Shown here in pieces: positions 34,170-46,204 of a DNA stretch of 64,000 nt. This DNA comes from Colletes latitarsis (Eukaryota > Arthropoda > Insecta > Hymenoptera > Colletidae). Every line of letters begins with the position of its first letter. Position 1 is the stretch's first letter. Both the position numbers and the translations under genes were made by a program. The notes beneath the pieces are model-generated. The model did not search any database and was not told where the DNA came from. It saw only the letters and a list, made by a program, of their open reading frames with translations. The DNA lies in NCBI RefSeq assembly GCF_051014445.1, contig NW_027488367.1, forward strand, positions 24,537,501 through 24,601,500, written 5' to 3'.

Positions 34170-36605
34170 CTCATACTTTCGCATATTTCTCATACTTCAT
34201 GGCTAGATCCTGGGCTGTTTCTGGTTTGTATCACGTAGTAATGTGGTACCACGCTGAAACAGTCAATTAAACCAGGTTTCGATCAATATTTTTGAGGATA
34301 ACGCATGTTAGGTCTAGGTTAGGCCTGGGATTTTCACTCATCAGCCTCATACTTTCGCATTCTTCACATACTTGTTGAACGGATCCTGGGTTTTTTCTGG
34401 TTTGGATCACGTAGTAATGTGGTACCACACTGAAACAGTCGATTAAACCTGGTTTTGATCAATATTTTAGAGGATAACGCATAGTCAGGTTTGGGATAGG
34501 TCTGGGATTTGCCCTCAGCAGGCTCATACTTTCGCATATTTCTCATACTTCATGGCTAGATCCTGGGCTATTTCTGGATTGGATCACGTAGTAAAGTGGT
34601 ACCACACTGAAACATTCAATGAAACCTGGTCTGGATAAATATTTTAGAGGATAACGCATGTTAGGTTTGGGTTAGGTCTAGGATTTGCCCTCAGCAGGCT
34701 CATACTTTCGCATATTTCTCATACTTCATGGCTAGATCCTGGGCTATTTCTGGATTGGATCACGTAGTAAAGTGGTACCACACTGAAACATTCAATGAAA
34801 CCTGTTCTGGATAAATATTTTAGAGGATAACGCATCTTAGGTCTGGGTTAGGTCTAAGATTTGCCCTCATCAGGCTCATACTTTCGCACACTTCACATAC
34901 TCGTTGAACAGATCCTGGGTTATTTTCCGGTTTGGATCACGTAGTAATGTGGTACCACACTGAAACAGTCGATTAAACATGGTTTCGATCAATATTTTAG
35001 AGAATAATTCATGTTAGGTCTAGGTTAGGTCAGGGATTTGCTCTCATCAAGCTCGTTCTTTCGCATATTTCTCATACTTGATGGCTAGATCCTGGGCTTT
35101 TTCTGGATTGCATCACGTAGTAATGAAGTACAACACTGAAACAGTCAATTAAACCTGGTTTCCATCAATATCTTAGAGGACAACGTAAGTTAGGTCTGGG
35201 ATAGGTCTGGGATTTGCCCTCATCTGGCTCATACATTCGTGTTTTTCACATACTTGTTGAATGATCCTGGGTTTTCTCTGGTTTGGATCACGTAGTAGTG
35301 TGGTACCACACTGAAACAGTCCATTAAACCTGGTTTGGATCAATATTTTAGAGGATAACGCATGTTAGGTCTAGGTTAGGTCTGGAATTTTCACTCTTCA
35401 GACACATACTTTCGCATTCTTCACATACTTGTTGAACGGATCCTGGGTTTTTTCTGGTTTGGATCGCGTAGTAATGTGGTACCACACTGAAACAGTCGAT
35501 TAAACCTGGTTTTGATCAATATTTTAGAGGATAACGCATAGTTAGGTTTGGGATAGGTCTGGGATTTGACCTCATCAGACTCATACTTTCACACACTTCA
35601 CATACTCGTTGAACAGATCCTGGGTTATTTTCTTGTTTGGATCACATAGTAATGTGGTACCACACTGAAACAGTCGATTAAACCTGGTTTCGATCAATAT
35701 TTTAGAGAATAATTCATGTTAGGTCTAGGTTAGGTCTGGGATTTGCTCTCATCAGGCTCATTCTTTCGCATATTTCTCATACTTGATGGCTAGATCCTGG
35801 GCTGTTCCTGGATTGTATGACGTAGTAATGCGGTACCACGCTGAAACAGCGAATTAAACCTGGTTTCGATCAATATTTTAGAGGATAACGCAAGTTAGGT
35901 CTAGGTTAGGCCTGGGATTTGCCCTCATCAGGGTCATACTTTCGCAGTTTTAACATACATGTTGACCTGCTCGAGGGTTTTTTCTGCTTTGGATCACGTA
36001 GTAAAGTGGTACCACACTGAAACATTCAACTAAACCTGGTCTTGATAAATATTTTAGAGGATAACACATGTTAGGTATGGGTTAGGTCTAGGATTTGCCC
36101 TCATCAGGTTCATACTTTCGCATATTTCTCATACTTCATGGCTAGATCCTGGGCTGTTTCTGGATTGTATCACGTAGTAATGTGGTACCACGCTGAAACA
36201 GTCAATCAAACCTGGTTTGGATCAATATATTAGAGGATAACGCATGTTAGGTCTAGGTTAGCCCTGGGATTTTCACTCATCAGACTCATACTTTCGCATT
36301 CTTGCCATACTTGTTGAACTGATCCTGGGTTTTTTCTGGTTTGGATCACGCAGTAATGTGGTACCACACTGTAACAGTCGATTAAACCTGGTTTCGATCA
36401 ATATTTAAGAGGATAACGCAAGTTAACTCTGGGATTGGTCTGGGATTTGACCTCATCAGACTCATATTTTCGCAAACTTCACATACTCGTTGAACAGATC
36501 CTGGGTTACTTTCTGGTTTGAATCACATAGTAATGTGGTACCACACTGCAACAGTCGATTAAACCAGGTTTCTATCAATATTTTTGAGGATAACGCATGT
36601 TAGGT
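34170..36605. repeat. Second copy of 25,539-27,620 with two extra monomers
   Basis: Near 34,510 the tail CATAGTCAGGTTTGGG is followed by CCTCAGCAGG and C-type monomers (34,52x and 34,70x). The original at 25,870 has CATCAGAC and an E monomer at this point. The C copies repeat the sequence just upstream (34,000-34,170). From about 34,970 the match resumes at offset 8,983 and continues to 36,605 with the XhoI marker GACCTGCTCGAGGG and GGTATGGG. The insertion is 352 bp, exactly two monomers. Confidence 0.87.
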
Positions 36606-37565
36606 CTGGGATAGGTCTGGGATTAGCCCTCATCAGGCTCATACTTTCGCATATTTCTCATACTTCATGGCTAGATCCTGGGCTGTTTCTGCATTGTATC
36701 ACGTAGTAAAGTGGTACCACGCTGAAACAGTCAATTAAACCTGGTTTCGATGAATATTTTAGAGGATAACGCAAGTTAGGTCTGGGATATTTCTAGGATT
36801 TGCCCTCATCAGGCTCTTACTATCGCATATTTCTCATACTTCATGGCTAGATCCTGGGCTATTTCTGGATTGGATCACGTAGTAAAGTGGTACCACACTG
36901 AAACATTCAATGAAACCTGTTCTGGATAAATATTTTAGAGGATAAAGCATCTTAGGGTTAGGTCTAAGATTTGCCCTCATCAGGCTCACAGTTTCGCGTT
37001 TTTCACATACTTGTTGAACGGATCCTGGGTTTTTTCTGGTTTGGGTCACGTAGTAATGTGGGACCACACTGAAACAGTCAATTAAACCTGGTTTCGACCA
37101 ATATTTTAGAGAATAATTCATGTTAGGTCTAGGTTAGGTATGGGATTTGCTCTCATCAGGCTCATACTTTCGTACACTTCACATACTTGTTGAACGGATC
37201 CTGCGTTATTTTCTGGTTTGGATCACATAGTAATGTGGTACCACACTGAAACATTCAATTAAACCTGGTCTTGATAAATATTTTAGAGAATAACGCATGT
37301 TAGGTCTGGGTTAGGTCTAGGATTTGCCCTCATCAGGCTGAAACTTTCGCATATTTCTCATACTTCATGGCTAGATCCTGGGCTATTTCTGGATTGGATC
37401 ACGTAGTAAAGTGGTACCACACTGAAACATTCAATGAAACCTGGTCTGGATAAAAATTTTAGAGGATAACGCATGTTAGGTCAAGGTTAGGTCTAATATT
37501 TGCCCTCATCAGGCTCACAGTTTCGCGTTTTTCACATACTTGTCGAACAGATCCTGGGTTTTTTC
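36606..37565. repeat. Block shared with 44,529-45,488
   Basis: About 36,640-37,690 matches 44,563-45,613 at a constant offset of 7,923. Markers are GGATATTTCTAGG, a short tail GCATCTTAGGGTTAGG (six bases lost relative to GCATCTTAGGTCTGGGTTAGG), TTTCGTACACTTC, GATCCTGCGTTATTTT, GGCTGAAACTTTCG and ACTTGTCGAACAG. A difference is TAATATTTGCC here against TAAGATTTGCC in the partner. Confidence 0.88.
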
Positions 37566-39051
37566 TGGTTTGGATCACGTAGTAATGTGGGTCCACACTG
37601 AAACAATCAATTAAACCTGGTCTTGATAAATATTTTAGAGGATAACGCATGTTAGGTCTGGGATAGGTCTGGGATTTGCCCTCATCAGACTAATACTATC
37701 GCACACTTCACATACTCGTTGAACAGATCCTGGGTTATTTTCTGGTTTGGATCACATACTAATGTGGTACCACACTGAAACAGTCGATTAAACCAGGTTT
37801 CGATCAATATTTTAGAGGATAACGCAAGTTAGGTCTGGGATAGGTCCGGGATTTGCCCTCATCAGGCTCATACTTTCGCGTTTTTCACATACTTGTTGAA
37901 CAGATCCTGGGTTTTTTCTGGTTTGGGTCACGTAGTAGTGTGATACTACACTGAAACATTCAATTAAACCTGGTCTTGATAAACATTTTAGAGGATAACG
38001 CATGTTAGGTCTGGGATAGGTCTGGGATTTGCCCTCATCAGACTCATACTTTCGCACACTTCACATATTCGTTGAACAGATCCTGGGTTATTTTCTGGTT
38101 TGGATCACATAGTAATGTGGTACCACACTGAAACAGTCGATTAAACCAGGTTTCGATCAATATTTTTGAGGACAACGCATGTTAGGTCTAGGTTAGGCCT
38201 GGGATTTTCACTCATCAGACTCATAGTTTCGCATTCCTCACATACTTACTGAACGGATCCTGGGTTTTTTCGGGTTTGGTTCACGTAGTAATGTGGGTCC
38301 ACACTGAAACAATCAATTAAACCTGGTCTTGATAAATATTTTAGAGGATAACGCATGTTAGGTCTGGGATAGGTCTGGGATTTGCCCTCATCAGACTCAT
38401 ACTTTCGCACACTTCACATACTCGTTGACGAGATCCTGGGTTTTTTTCTAGTTTGGATCACGCAGTAATGTGGTACCACACTGAAACAGTCGATTAAACC
38501 TGGTTTCGATCAATATTTTTGGGGATAACGCAAGTTAGGTCTGGGATAGGTCCGGGATTTGCCCTCATCAGGCTCATACTTTCGCGTTTTTCACATACTT
38601 GTTGAACAGATCCTGGGTTTTTTCTGGTTTGGGTCACGTAGTAGTGTGATACTACACTGAAACATTCAATTAAACCTGGTCTTGATAAACATTTTAGAGG
38701 ATAACGCATGTTAGGTCTGGGTTAGGTCTAGGATTTGCCCTCATCAGGCTCATTCTTTCGCATATTTCTCATACTTGATGGCTAGATCCTGGGCTTTTTC
38801 TGGATTGCATCACGTAGTAATGAAGTACAACACTGAAACAGTCAATTAAACCTGGTTTCGATCAATATTTTAGAGAATAATTCATGTTAGGTCTAGGTTA
38901 GGTCTGGGATTTGCTCTCATCAGGCACATTCTTTCGCATATTTCTCATACTTGATGGCTAGATCCTGGGCTGTTTCTGGATTGTATGACGTAGTAATGTG
39001 GTACCACACTGAAACAGTCAATTAAACCTGGTTTCGATCAATATTTTAGAG
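37566..39051. repeat. Second copy of 15,375-16,860 (706-bp-unit region)
   Basis: The offset is 22,191 throughout, including the CATTCCTCACATAC and TTTTTTCGGGTTTGG markers and three S1-related monomers. One patch (about 38,391-38,511) does not match its counterpart. It reads GTTGACGAGATCCTGGG, a long T tract, TTCTAGTTTGG and CACGCAGTAATG, as at 28,211-28,255, instead of an E monomer with ACATACTAATG. The patch is bounded by matching sequence on both sides and leaves the offset unchanged. Confidence 0.88.
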
Positions 39052-42000
39052 GATAACGCAAGTTAGGTCTAGGTTAGGCCTGGGATTTGCCCTCATCAGG
39101 GTCATACTTTCGCAGTTTTAACATACATGTTGACCTGATCGAGGGTTTTTTCTGCTCTGGAGCACGTAGTAAAGTGGTACCACACTGAAACATTCAATTA
39201 AACCTGGTCTTGATAAATATTTTAGAGGATAACGCATGTTAGGTCTAGGTTCGGTCTGGGATTTGCTCTCAACAGGCTCATTCTTTCGCATATTTCTCAT
39301 ACTTGATGGCTATATCCTGGGCTTTTTCTGGATTGCATCACGTAGTAATGAAGTGCAACACTGAAACAGTCAATTAAACCTGGTTTCCATCAATATCTTA
39401 GAGGACAACGCAAGTTAGGTCTGGCATAGGTCTGGGATTCGCCCTCATCAGGCTCATACTTTCGCGTTTTTCACATATTTGTTGAACAGATCCTGGGTTT
39501 TTTCTGGTTTGTATCACGTAGTAATGAAGTACAATACTGAAACAGTCAATTAAACCTGGTTTCCACCAATATCTTAGAGGACAACGCAAGTTAGGTCTGG
39601 CATAGGTCTGGGATTCGCCCTCATCAGGCTCATACTTTCGCGTTTTTCACATACTTGTTGAACAGATCCTGGGTTTTTTCTGGCTTGTATCACGTAGTAG
39701 TGTGGTACCACACTGAAACAGTCCATTAAACCTGGTTTGGATCAATATTTTAGAGGATAACGCATGTTAGGTCTAGGTTAGCCCTGGGATTTTCACTCAT
39801 CAGACTCATACTTTCGCATTCTTCTCATACTTGCTGAACTGATCCTGGGTTTTTTCTGGTTTGGATCACGTAGTAAGGTGGTACCACACTGAAACAGTCG
39901 ATTAAACCTGGTTTCGATCAATATCTTAGAGGATAACGCAAGTTAAGTCTGGGATTGGTCTGGGATTTGACCTCATCAGACTCATACTATCGCACACTTC
40001 ACATACTCGTTGAACAGATCCTGGGTTATTTTCTGGTTTGGATCACATGGTAATGTGGTACCACACTGAAACAATCGATTAAACCAGGTTCCGATCAATA
40101 TTTTTGAAGATAACGCATGTTAGGTCTAGGTTAGGCCTGGGATTTTCACTCATCAGACTCATACTTTCGCATTCTTCACATACTTTTTGAACGGATCCTG
40201 GGTTTTTTCTGGTTTGGATCACGAAGTAATGAGGGTCCACTCTGAAACAGTCAATTAAACCTGGTTTCGATCAATATTTTAGAGAAGAATTCATGTTAGG
40301 TCTAGGTTAGGTCTGGGATTTGCTTTCATCAGGCTCGTTCTTTCGCATATTTCTCATACTTGATGGCTAGATCCTGGGCTTTTTCTGGATAGCATCACGT
40401 AGTAATGAAGTACAACACTGAAACAGTCAATTAAACCTGGTTTCCATCAATATCTTAGAGGATAACGCAAGTTAGGTCTGGGATAGGTCTGGGATTTGCT
40501 CTCATCAGGCTCATTCTTTCGCATATTTCTCATACTTGATGGCTAGATCCTGAGCTTTTTCTGGATTGCATCACGTAGTAATGAAGTACAACACTGAAAC
40601 AGTCAATTAAACCTGATTTCCATCAATATTTTAGAGGACAACGCAAGTTAGGTCTGGGATAGGTCTGGGATTTGCCCTCATCAGGCTCATACTGTCGCGT
40701 TTTTCACATACTTGTTGAACAGATCCTGGGTTTTTTCTGGTTCGGATCCCGTAGTAGTGTGGTACCACACTGAAACAGTCCATTAAACCTGGTTTCGCTC
40801 AATATTTTAGAGGATAACGCATGTTAGGTCTAGGTCAGGCCTGGGATTTTCACTCATCAGACTCATACTTTCGCATTCTTCACATACTTGTTGAACGGAT
40901 CCTGGGTTATTTTCTGGTTTGGATCATATAGTAATGTGGTACCACACTGAAATAGTCGATTAAACCAGGTTTCGATCAATATTTTAGAGGATAACGCAAG
41001 TTAGGTCTGGGATAGGTCCGGGATTTGCCCTCATCAGGCTCATACTTTCGCGTTTTTCACATACTTGTTGAACAGATCCTGGGTTTTTTCTGGTTTGGGT
41101 CACGTAGTAGTGTGATACTACACTGAAACATTCAATTAAACCTGGTCTTGATAAACATTTTAGAGGATAACGCATGTTAGGTCTGGGTTAGGTCTAGGAT
41201 TTGCCCTCATCAGGCTCATTCTTTCGCATATTTCTCATACTTGATGGCTAGATCCTGGACTTTTTCTGGATTGCATCACGTAGTAATGAAGTAGAACACT
41301 GAAACAGTCAATTAAACCTGGTTTCGATCAATATTTTAGAGAATAATTCATGTTAGGTCTAGGTTAGGTCTGGGATTTGCTCTCATCAGGCACATTCTTT
41401 CGCATATTTCTCATACTTGATGGCTAGATCCTGGGCTGTTTCTGGATTGTATGACGTAGTAATGTGGTACCACACTGAAACAGTCAATTAAACCTGGTTT
41501 CGATCAATATTTTAGAGGATAACGCAAGTTTGGTCTAGGTTAGGCCTGGGATTTGCCCTCATCAGGGTCATACTTTCGCAGTTTTAACATACATGTTGAC
41601 CTGATCGAGGGTTTTTTCTGCTCTGGATCACGTAGTAAAGTGGTACCACACTGAAACATTCAATTAAACCTGGTCTTGATAAATATTCTAGAGGATAACG
41701 CATGTTAGGTCTAGGTTAGGTCTGGGATTTGCTCTCATCAGGCTCGTTCTTTCGCATATTTCTCATACTTGATGGCTAGATCCTGGGCCTTTTCTGGATT
41801 GCATCACGTAGTAATGAAGTACAACACTGAAACAGTCAATTAAACCTGGTTTCGATCAATATCTTAGAGGATAACGCAAGTTAAGTCTAGGTTAGGCCTG
41901 GGATTTTCACTCATCAGACTCATACTTTCGCATTCTTCTCATACTTGCTGAACTGATCCTGGGTTTTTTCTGGTTTGGATCACGTAGTAGTGTGGTACCA

Positions 42001-42225
42001 CACTGAAACAGTGCATTAAACCTGGTTTGGATCAATATTTTAGAGGATAACGCATGTTAGGTCTAGGTTAGCCCTGCGATTTTCACTCATCAGACTCATA
42101 CTTTCGCATTCTTCTCATACTTGCTGAACTGATCCTGGGTTTTTTCTGGTTTGGATCACGTAGTAATGTGGTACCACACTGAAACAGTCGATTAAACATG
42201 GTTTCGATCAATATCTTAGAGGATA
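39052..42225. repeat. Second copy of 18,142-22,322, six monomers shorter
   Basis: It follows 39,052-39,276 (S4 and transition). 39,277-40,457 matches 18,142-19,322 (offset 21,135). From 40,457 the match jumps to 20,380 (offset 20,079, later 20,080), deleting 1,056 bp of the earlier copy. Markers are as in the partner. Small differences include CTGGACTTTTTCTGG and GTAGAACACTG near 41,260-41,300 and GCAAGTTTGGTC near 41,526. At 41,740-42,060 monomers are reshuffled, with an S2-type GGGCCTTTTCTGG monomer followed by two G monomers. Confidence 0.85.
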
Positions 42226-44562
42226 ACGCAAGTTAAGTCTAGGTTAGGCCTGGGATTTTCACTCATCAGACTCATACTTTCGCATTCTTCACATACTTGT
42301 TGAACGGATCCTGGGTTTTTTCTGGTTTGGATCACGAAGTAATGAGGGTCCACACTGAAACAGTCAATTAAACCTGGTTTCGATCAATATTTTAGAGAAG
42401 AATTCTTGTTAGGTCTAGGTCAGGTCTGGGATTTGCTCTCATCAGGCTCGTTCTTTCGCATATTTCTCATACTTGATGGCTAGATCCTGGGCCTTTTCTG
42501 GATTGCATCACGTAGTAATGAAGTACAACACTGAAACAGTCAATTAAACCTGGTTTCCATCAATATCTTAGAGGACAACGCAAGTTAGGTCTGGGATTGG
42601 TCTGGGATTTGCCCTCATCAGGCTCATACTTTCGCGTTTTTCACATACTTGTTGAACAGATCCTGGGTTTTTTCTGGTTTGGATCACGTAGTAGTGTGGT
42701 ACCACACTGAAACAGTGCATTAAACCTGGTTTGGATCAATATTTTAGAGGATAACGCATGTTAGGTCTAGGTTAGGTCTGGAATTTTCGCTCATGAGACT
42801 CATACTTTCGCATTCTTCACATACTTGTTGAACGGATCCTGGGTTTTTTCTGGTTTGGATCACGTAGTAATGTGGTACCACACTGAAACATTCAATTAAA
42901 CCTGGTCTTGATAAATATTTTAGAGGATAACGCATGTTAGGTCTGGGTTACGTCTAGGATTTGCCCTCATCAGGCTCATACTTTCGCATATTTCTCATAC
43001 TTCATGGCTAGATCCTGGGCTGTTTCTGCATTGTATCACGTAGTAATGTGGTACCACGCTGAAACTGTCAATTAAACCTGGTTTCGATCAATATTTTAGA
43101 GGATAACGCAAGTTAGGTCTGGGATAGGTCTAGGATTTGCCCTCATCAGGCTCTTACTATCGCATATTTCTCATACTTCATGGCTAGATCCTGGGCTATT
43201 TCTGGATTGGATCACGTAGTAAAGTGGTACCACACTGAAACATTCAATGAAACCTGTTCTGGATAAATATTTTAGAGGATAACGCATCTTAGGTCTGGGT
43301 TAGGTCTAAGATTTGCCCTCATCAGGCTCATACTTTCGCACACTTCACATACTCGTTGAACAGATCCTGGGTTATTTTCTGGTTTGGATCAGATAGTAAT
43401 GTGGTACCACACTGAAACAGTCGATTAAACCAGGTTTCGATCAATATGTTTGAGGATAACGCATGTTAGGTCTAGGGTAGGCCTAGGATTTTCACTCATC
43501 AGCCTCATACTTTCGCATTCTTCACATACTTGTTGAACGGATCCTGGGTTTTTTCTGGTTTGGATCACGTAGTAGTGTGGTACCACACTGAAACAGTCCA
43601 TTAAACCTGGTTTGGATCAATATTTTAGAGGATAACGCATGTGAGGTCTAGGTTAGGTCTGGGATTTTCACTCTTCAGACTCATACTTTCGAATTCTTCA
43701 CATACTTGTTGAACGGATCCTGGGTTTTTTCTGGTTTGGATCACATAGTAATGTGGTACCACACTGAAACAGTCAATTAAACCTGGTTTTGAGCAATATT
43801 TTAGAGGATAACGCATAGTTAGCTCTGGGATAGGTCTGGGATTTGCCCTCATCGGGCTCATACTTTCGCGTTTTTTACATACTTGTTGAATGATCCTGGG
43901 TTTTCTCTGGTTTGGATCACGTAGTAGTGTGGTACCACACTGAAACAGTCCATTAAACCTGGTTTGGATCAATATTTTAGAGGATAACGCATGTTAGGTC
44001 TAGGTTAGGTCTGGAATTTTCACTCTTCAGACACATACTTTCGCATTCTTCACATACTTCTTGAACGGATCCTGGGTTTTTTCTGGTTTGGATCGCGTAG
44101 TAATGTGGTACCACACTGAAACAGTCGATTAAACCTGGTTTTGATCAATATTTTAGAGGATAACGCATAGTTAGGTTTGGGATAGGTCTGGGATTTGACC
44201 TCATCAGACTCATACTTTCGCTTTCTTCACATACTTGTTGAACGGATCCTAGGCTTTTTCTGGATTGCATCACGTAGTAATGTAGTTCCACACTGAAACA
44301 GTCAATGAAAACTGGTTTCCATCAATATTTTAGAGGACAACGCAAGTTAGGTCTATGTAAGGCCTGAGATTTTCACTGATCAGACTCATACATTCGCTTT
44401 CTTCACATACTTGTTGAACGGATCCTGGGTTTTTTCTGGTTTGGATCACGTAGTAATGTGGTACCACACTGAAACATTCAATTAAACATGGTCTTGATAA
44501 ATATTTTAGAGGCAAACGCATGTTAGGTCTGGGTTACGTCTAGGATTTGCCCTCATCAGGCT
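42226..44562. repeat. Third copy of 22,323-23,910, then pieces of 26.2-26.6 and 28.4-28.8 kb
   Basis: The offset of 19,903 holds from 42,226 to about 43,813. From 43,870 to 44,220 the sequence matches 26,258-26,608 (offset 17,612, marker GTTGAATGATCC and CTTCAGACACATAC). From 44,219 it matches 28,370 onward (offset 15,849). Each switch keeps monomer phase. The junction monomer near 43,797-43,870 carries private variants (TTTGAGCAATATT, GTTAGCTCTGGG, CATCGGGCTC, GCGTTTTTTAC). Confidence 0.85.
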
Positions 44563-46204
44563 CATACTTTCGCATATTTCTCATACTTCATGGCTAGATC
44601 CTGGGCTGTTTCTGCATTGTATCACGTAGTAATGTGGTACCACGCTGAAACAGTCAATTAAACCTGGTTTCGATCAATATTTTAGAGGATAACGCAAGTT
44701 AGGTCTGGGATATTTCTAGGATTTGCCCTCATCAGGCTCTTACTATCGCATATTTCTCATACTTCATGGCTAGATCCTGGGCTATTTCTGGATTGGATCA
44801 CGTAGTAAAGTGGTACCACACTGAAACATTCAATGAAACCTGTTCTGGATAAATATTTTAGAGGATAAAGCATCTTAGGGTTAGGTCTAAGATTTGCCCT
44901 CATCAGGCTCACAGTTTCGCGTTTTTCACATACTTGTTGAACGGATCCTGGGTTTTTTCTGGTTTAGGTCACGTAGTAATGTGGGACCACACTGAAACAG
45001 TCAATTAAACCTGGTTTCGACCAATATTTTAGAGAATAATTCATGTTAGGTCTAGGTTAGGTATGGGATTTGCTCTCATCAGGCTCATACTTTCGTACAC
45101 TTCACATACTTGTTGAACGGATCCTGCGTTATTTTCTGGTTTGGATCACATAGTAATGTGGTACCACACTGAAACATTCAATTAAACCTGGTCTTGATAA
45201 ATATTTTAGAGAATAACGCATGTTAGGTCTGGGTTAGGTCTAGGATTTGCCCTCATCAGGCTGAAACTTTCGCATATTTCTCATACTTCATGGCTAGATC
45301 CTGGGCTGTTTCTGGATTGGATCACGTAGTAAAGTGGTACCACACTGAAACATTCAATGAAACCTGGTCTTGATAAAAATTTTAGAGGATAACGCATGTT
45401 AGGTCAAGGTTAGGTCTAAGATTTGCCCTCATCACGCTCACAGTTTCGCGTTTTTCACATACTTGTCGAACAGATCCTGGGTTTTTTCTGGTTTGGATCA
45501 CGTAGTAATGTGGGTCCACACTGAAACAATCAATTAAACCTGGTCTTGATAAATATTTTAGAGGATAACGCATGTTAGGTCTGGGATAGGTCTGGGATTT
45601 GCCCTCATCAGACTCATACTTTCGCACACTTCACATACTCGTTGAACAGATCCTGCGTTATTTTCTGGTTTGGATCACATAGTAATGTGGTACCACACTG
45701 AAACATTCAATTAAACCTGGTCTTCATAAATATTTTAGAGGATAACGCATGTTGGGTCTGGGTTAGGTCTAGGATTTGCCCTCATCAGGCTCATACTTTC
45801 GCATATTTCTCATACCTCATGGCTAGATCCTGGGCTATTTCTGGATTGGATCACGTAGTAAAGTGGTACCACACTGAAACATTCAATGAAACCTGGTCTG
45901 GATAAAAATTTTAGAGGATAACGCATGTTAGGTCTGGGTTAGGTCTAGGATTTGCCCTCATCAGGCTGAAACTTTCGCATATTTCTCATACTTCATGGCT
46001 AGATCCTGGGCTATTTCTGGATTGGATCACGTAGTAAAGTGGTACCACACTGAAACATTCAATGAAACCTGGTCTTGATAAAAATTTTAGAGGACAACGC
46101 ATCTTAGGTCTGGGTTAGGTCTAAGATTTGCCCTCATCAGGCTCACAGTTTCGCGTTTTTCACATACTTGTTGAACAGATCCTGGGTTTTTTGTGGTTTG
46201 GATC
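44563..46204. repeat. Second copy of 36,640-37,690 plus a 705-bp local repeat
   Basis: 44,563-45,613 matches 36,640-37,690. The distinctive GGCTGAAACTTTCG head occurs at 45,261 and again at 45,966, 705 bp or four monomers apart, each time as a C monomer with GATAAAAATTTTAGAGG after it (the second copy with GAGGACAACG). E with GATCCTGCGTTATTTT occurs at 45,12x and 45,65x. These are the last C monomers in the window. To the right the array changes character. Confidence 0.85.

Noticed and set aside
43625..43972. Longest open frame, 115 residues on the minus strand; also 95 residues at 36,834-37,121
   Set aside because: These span two monomers only because local one-base indels (GTTGAATGATCC, CATAGTTAGC, GCATCTTAGGGTTAGG) happen to restore the frame. 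They contain the same monomer translation twice and no recognisable domain.
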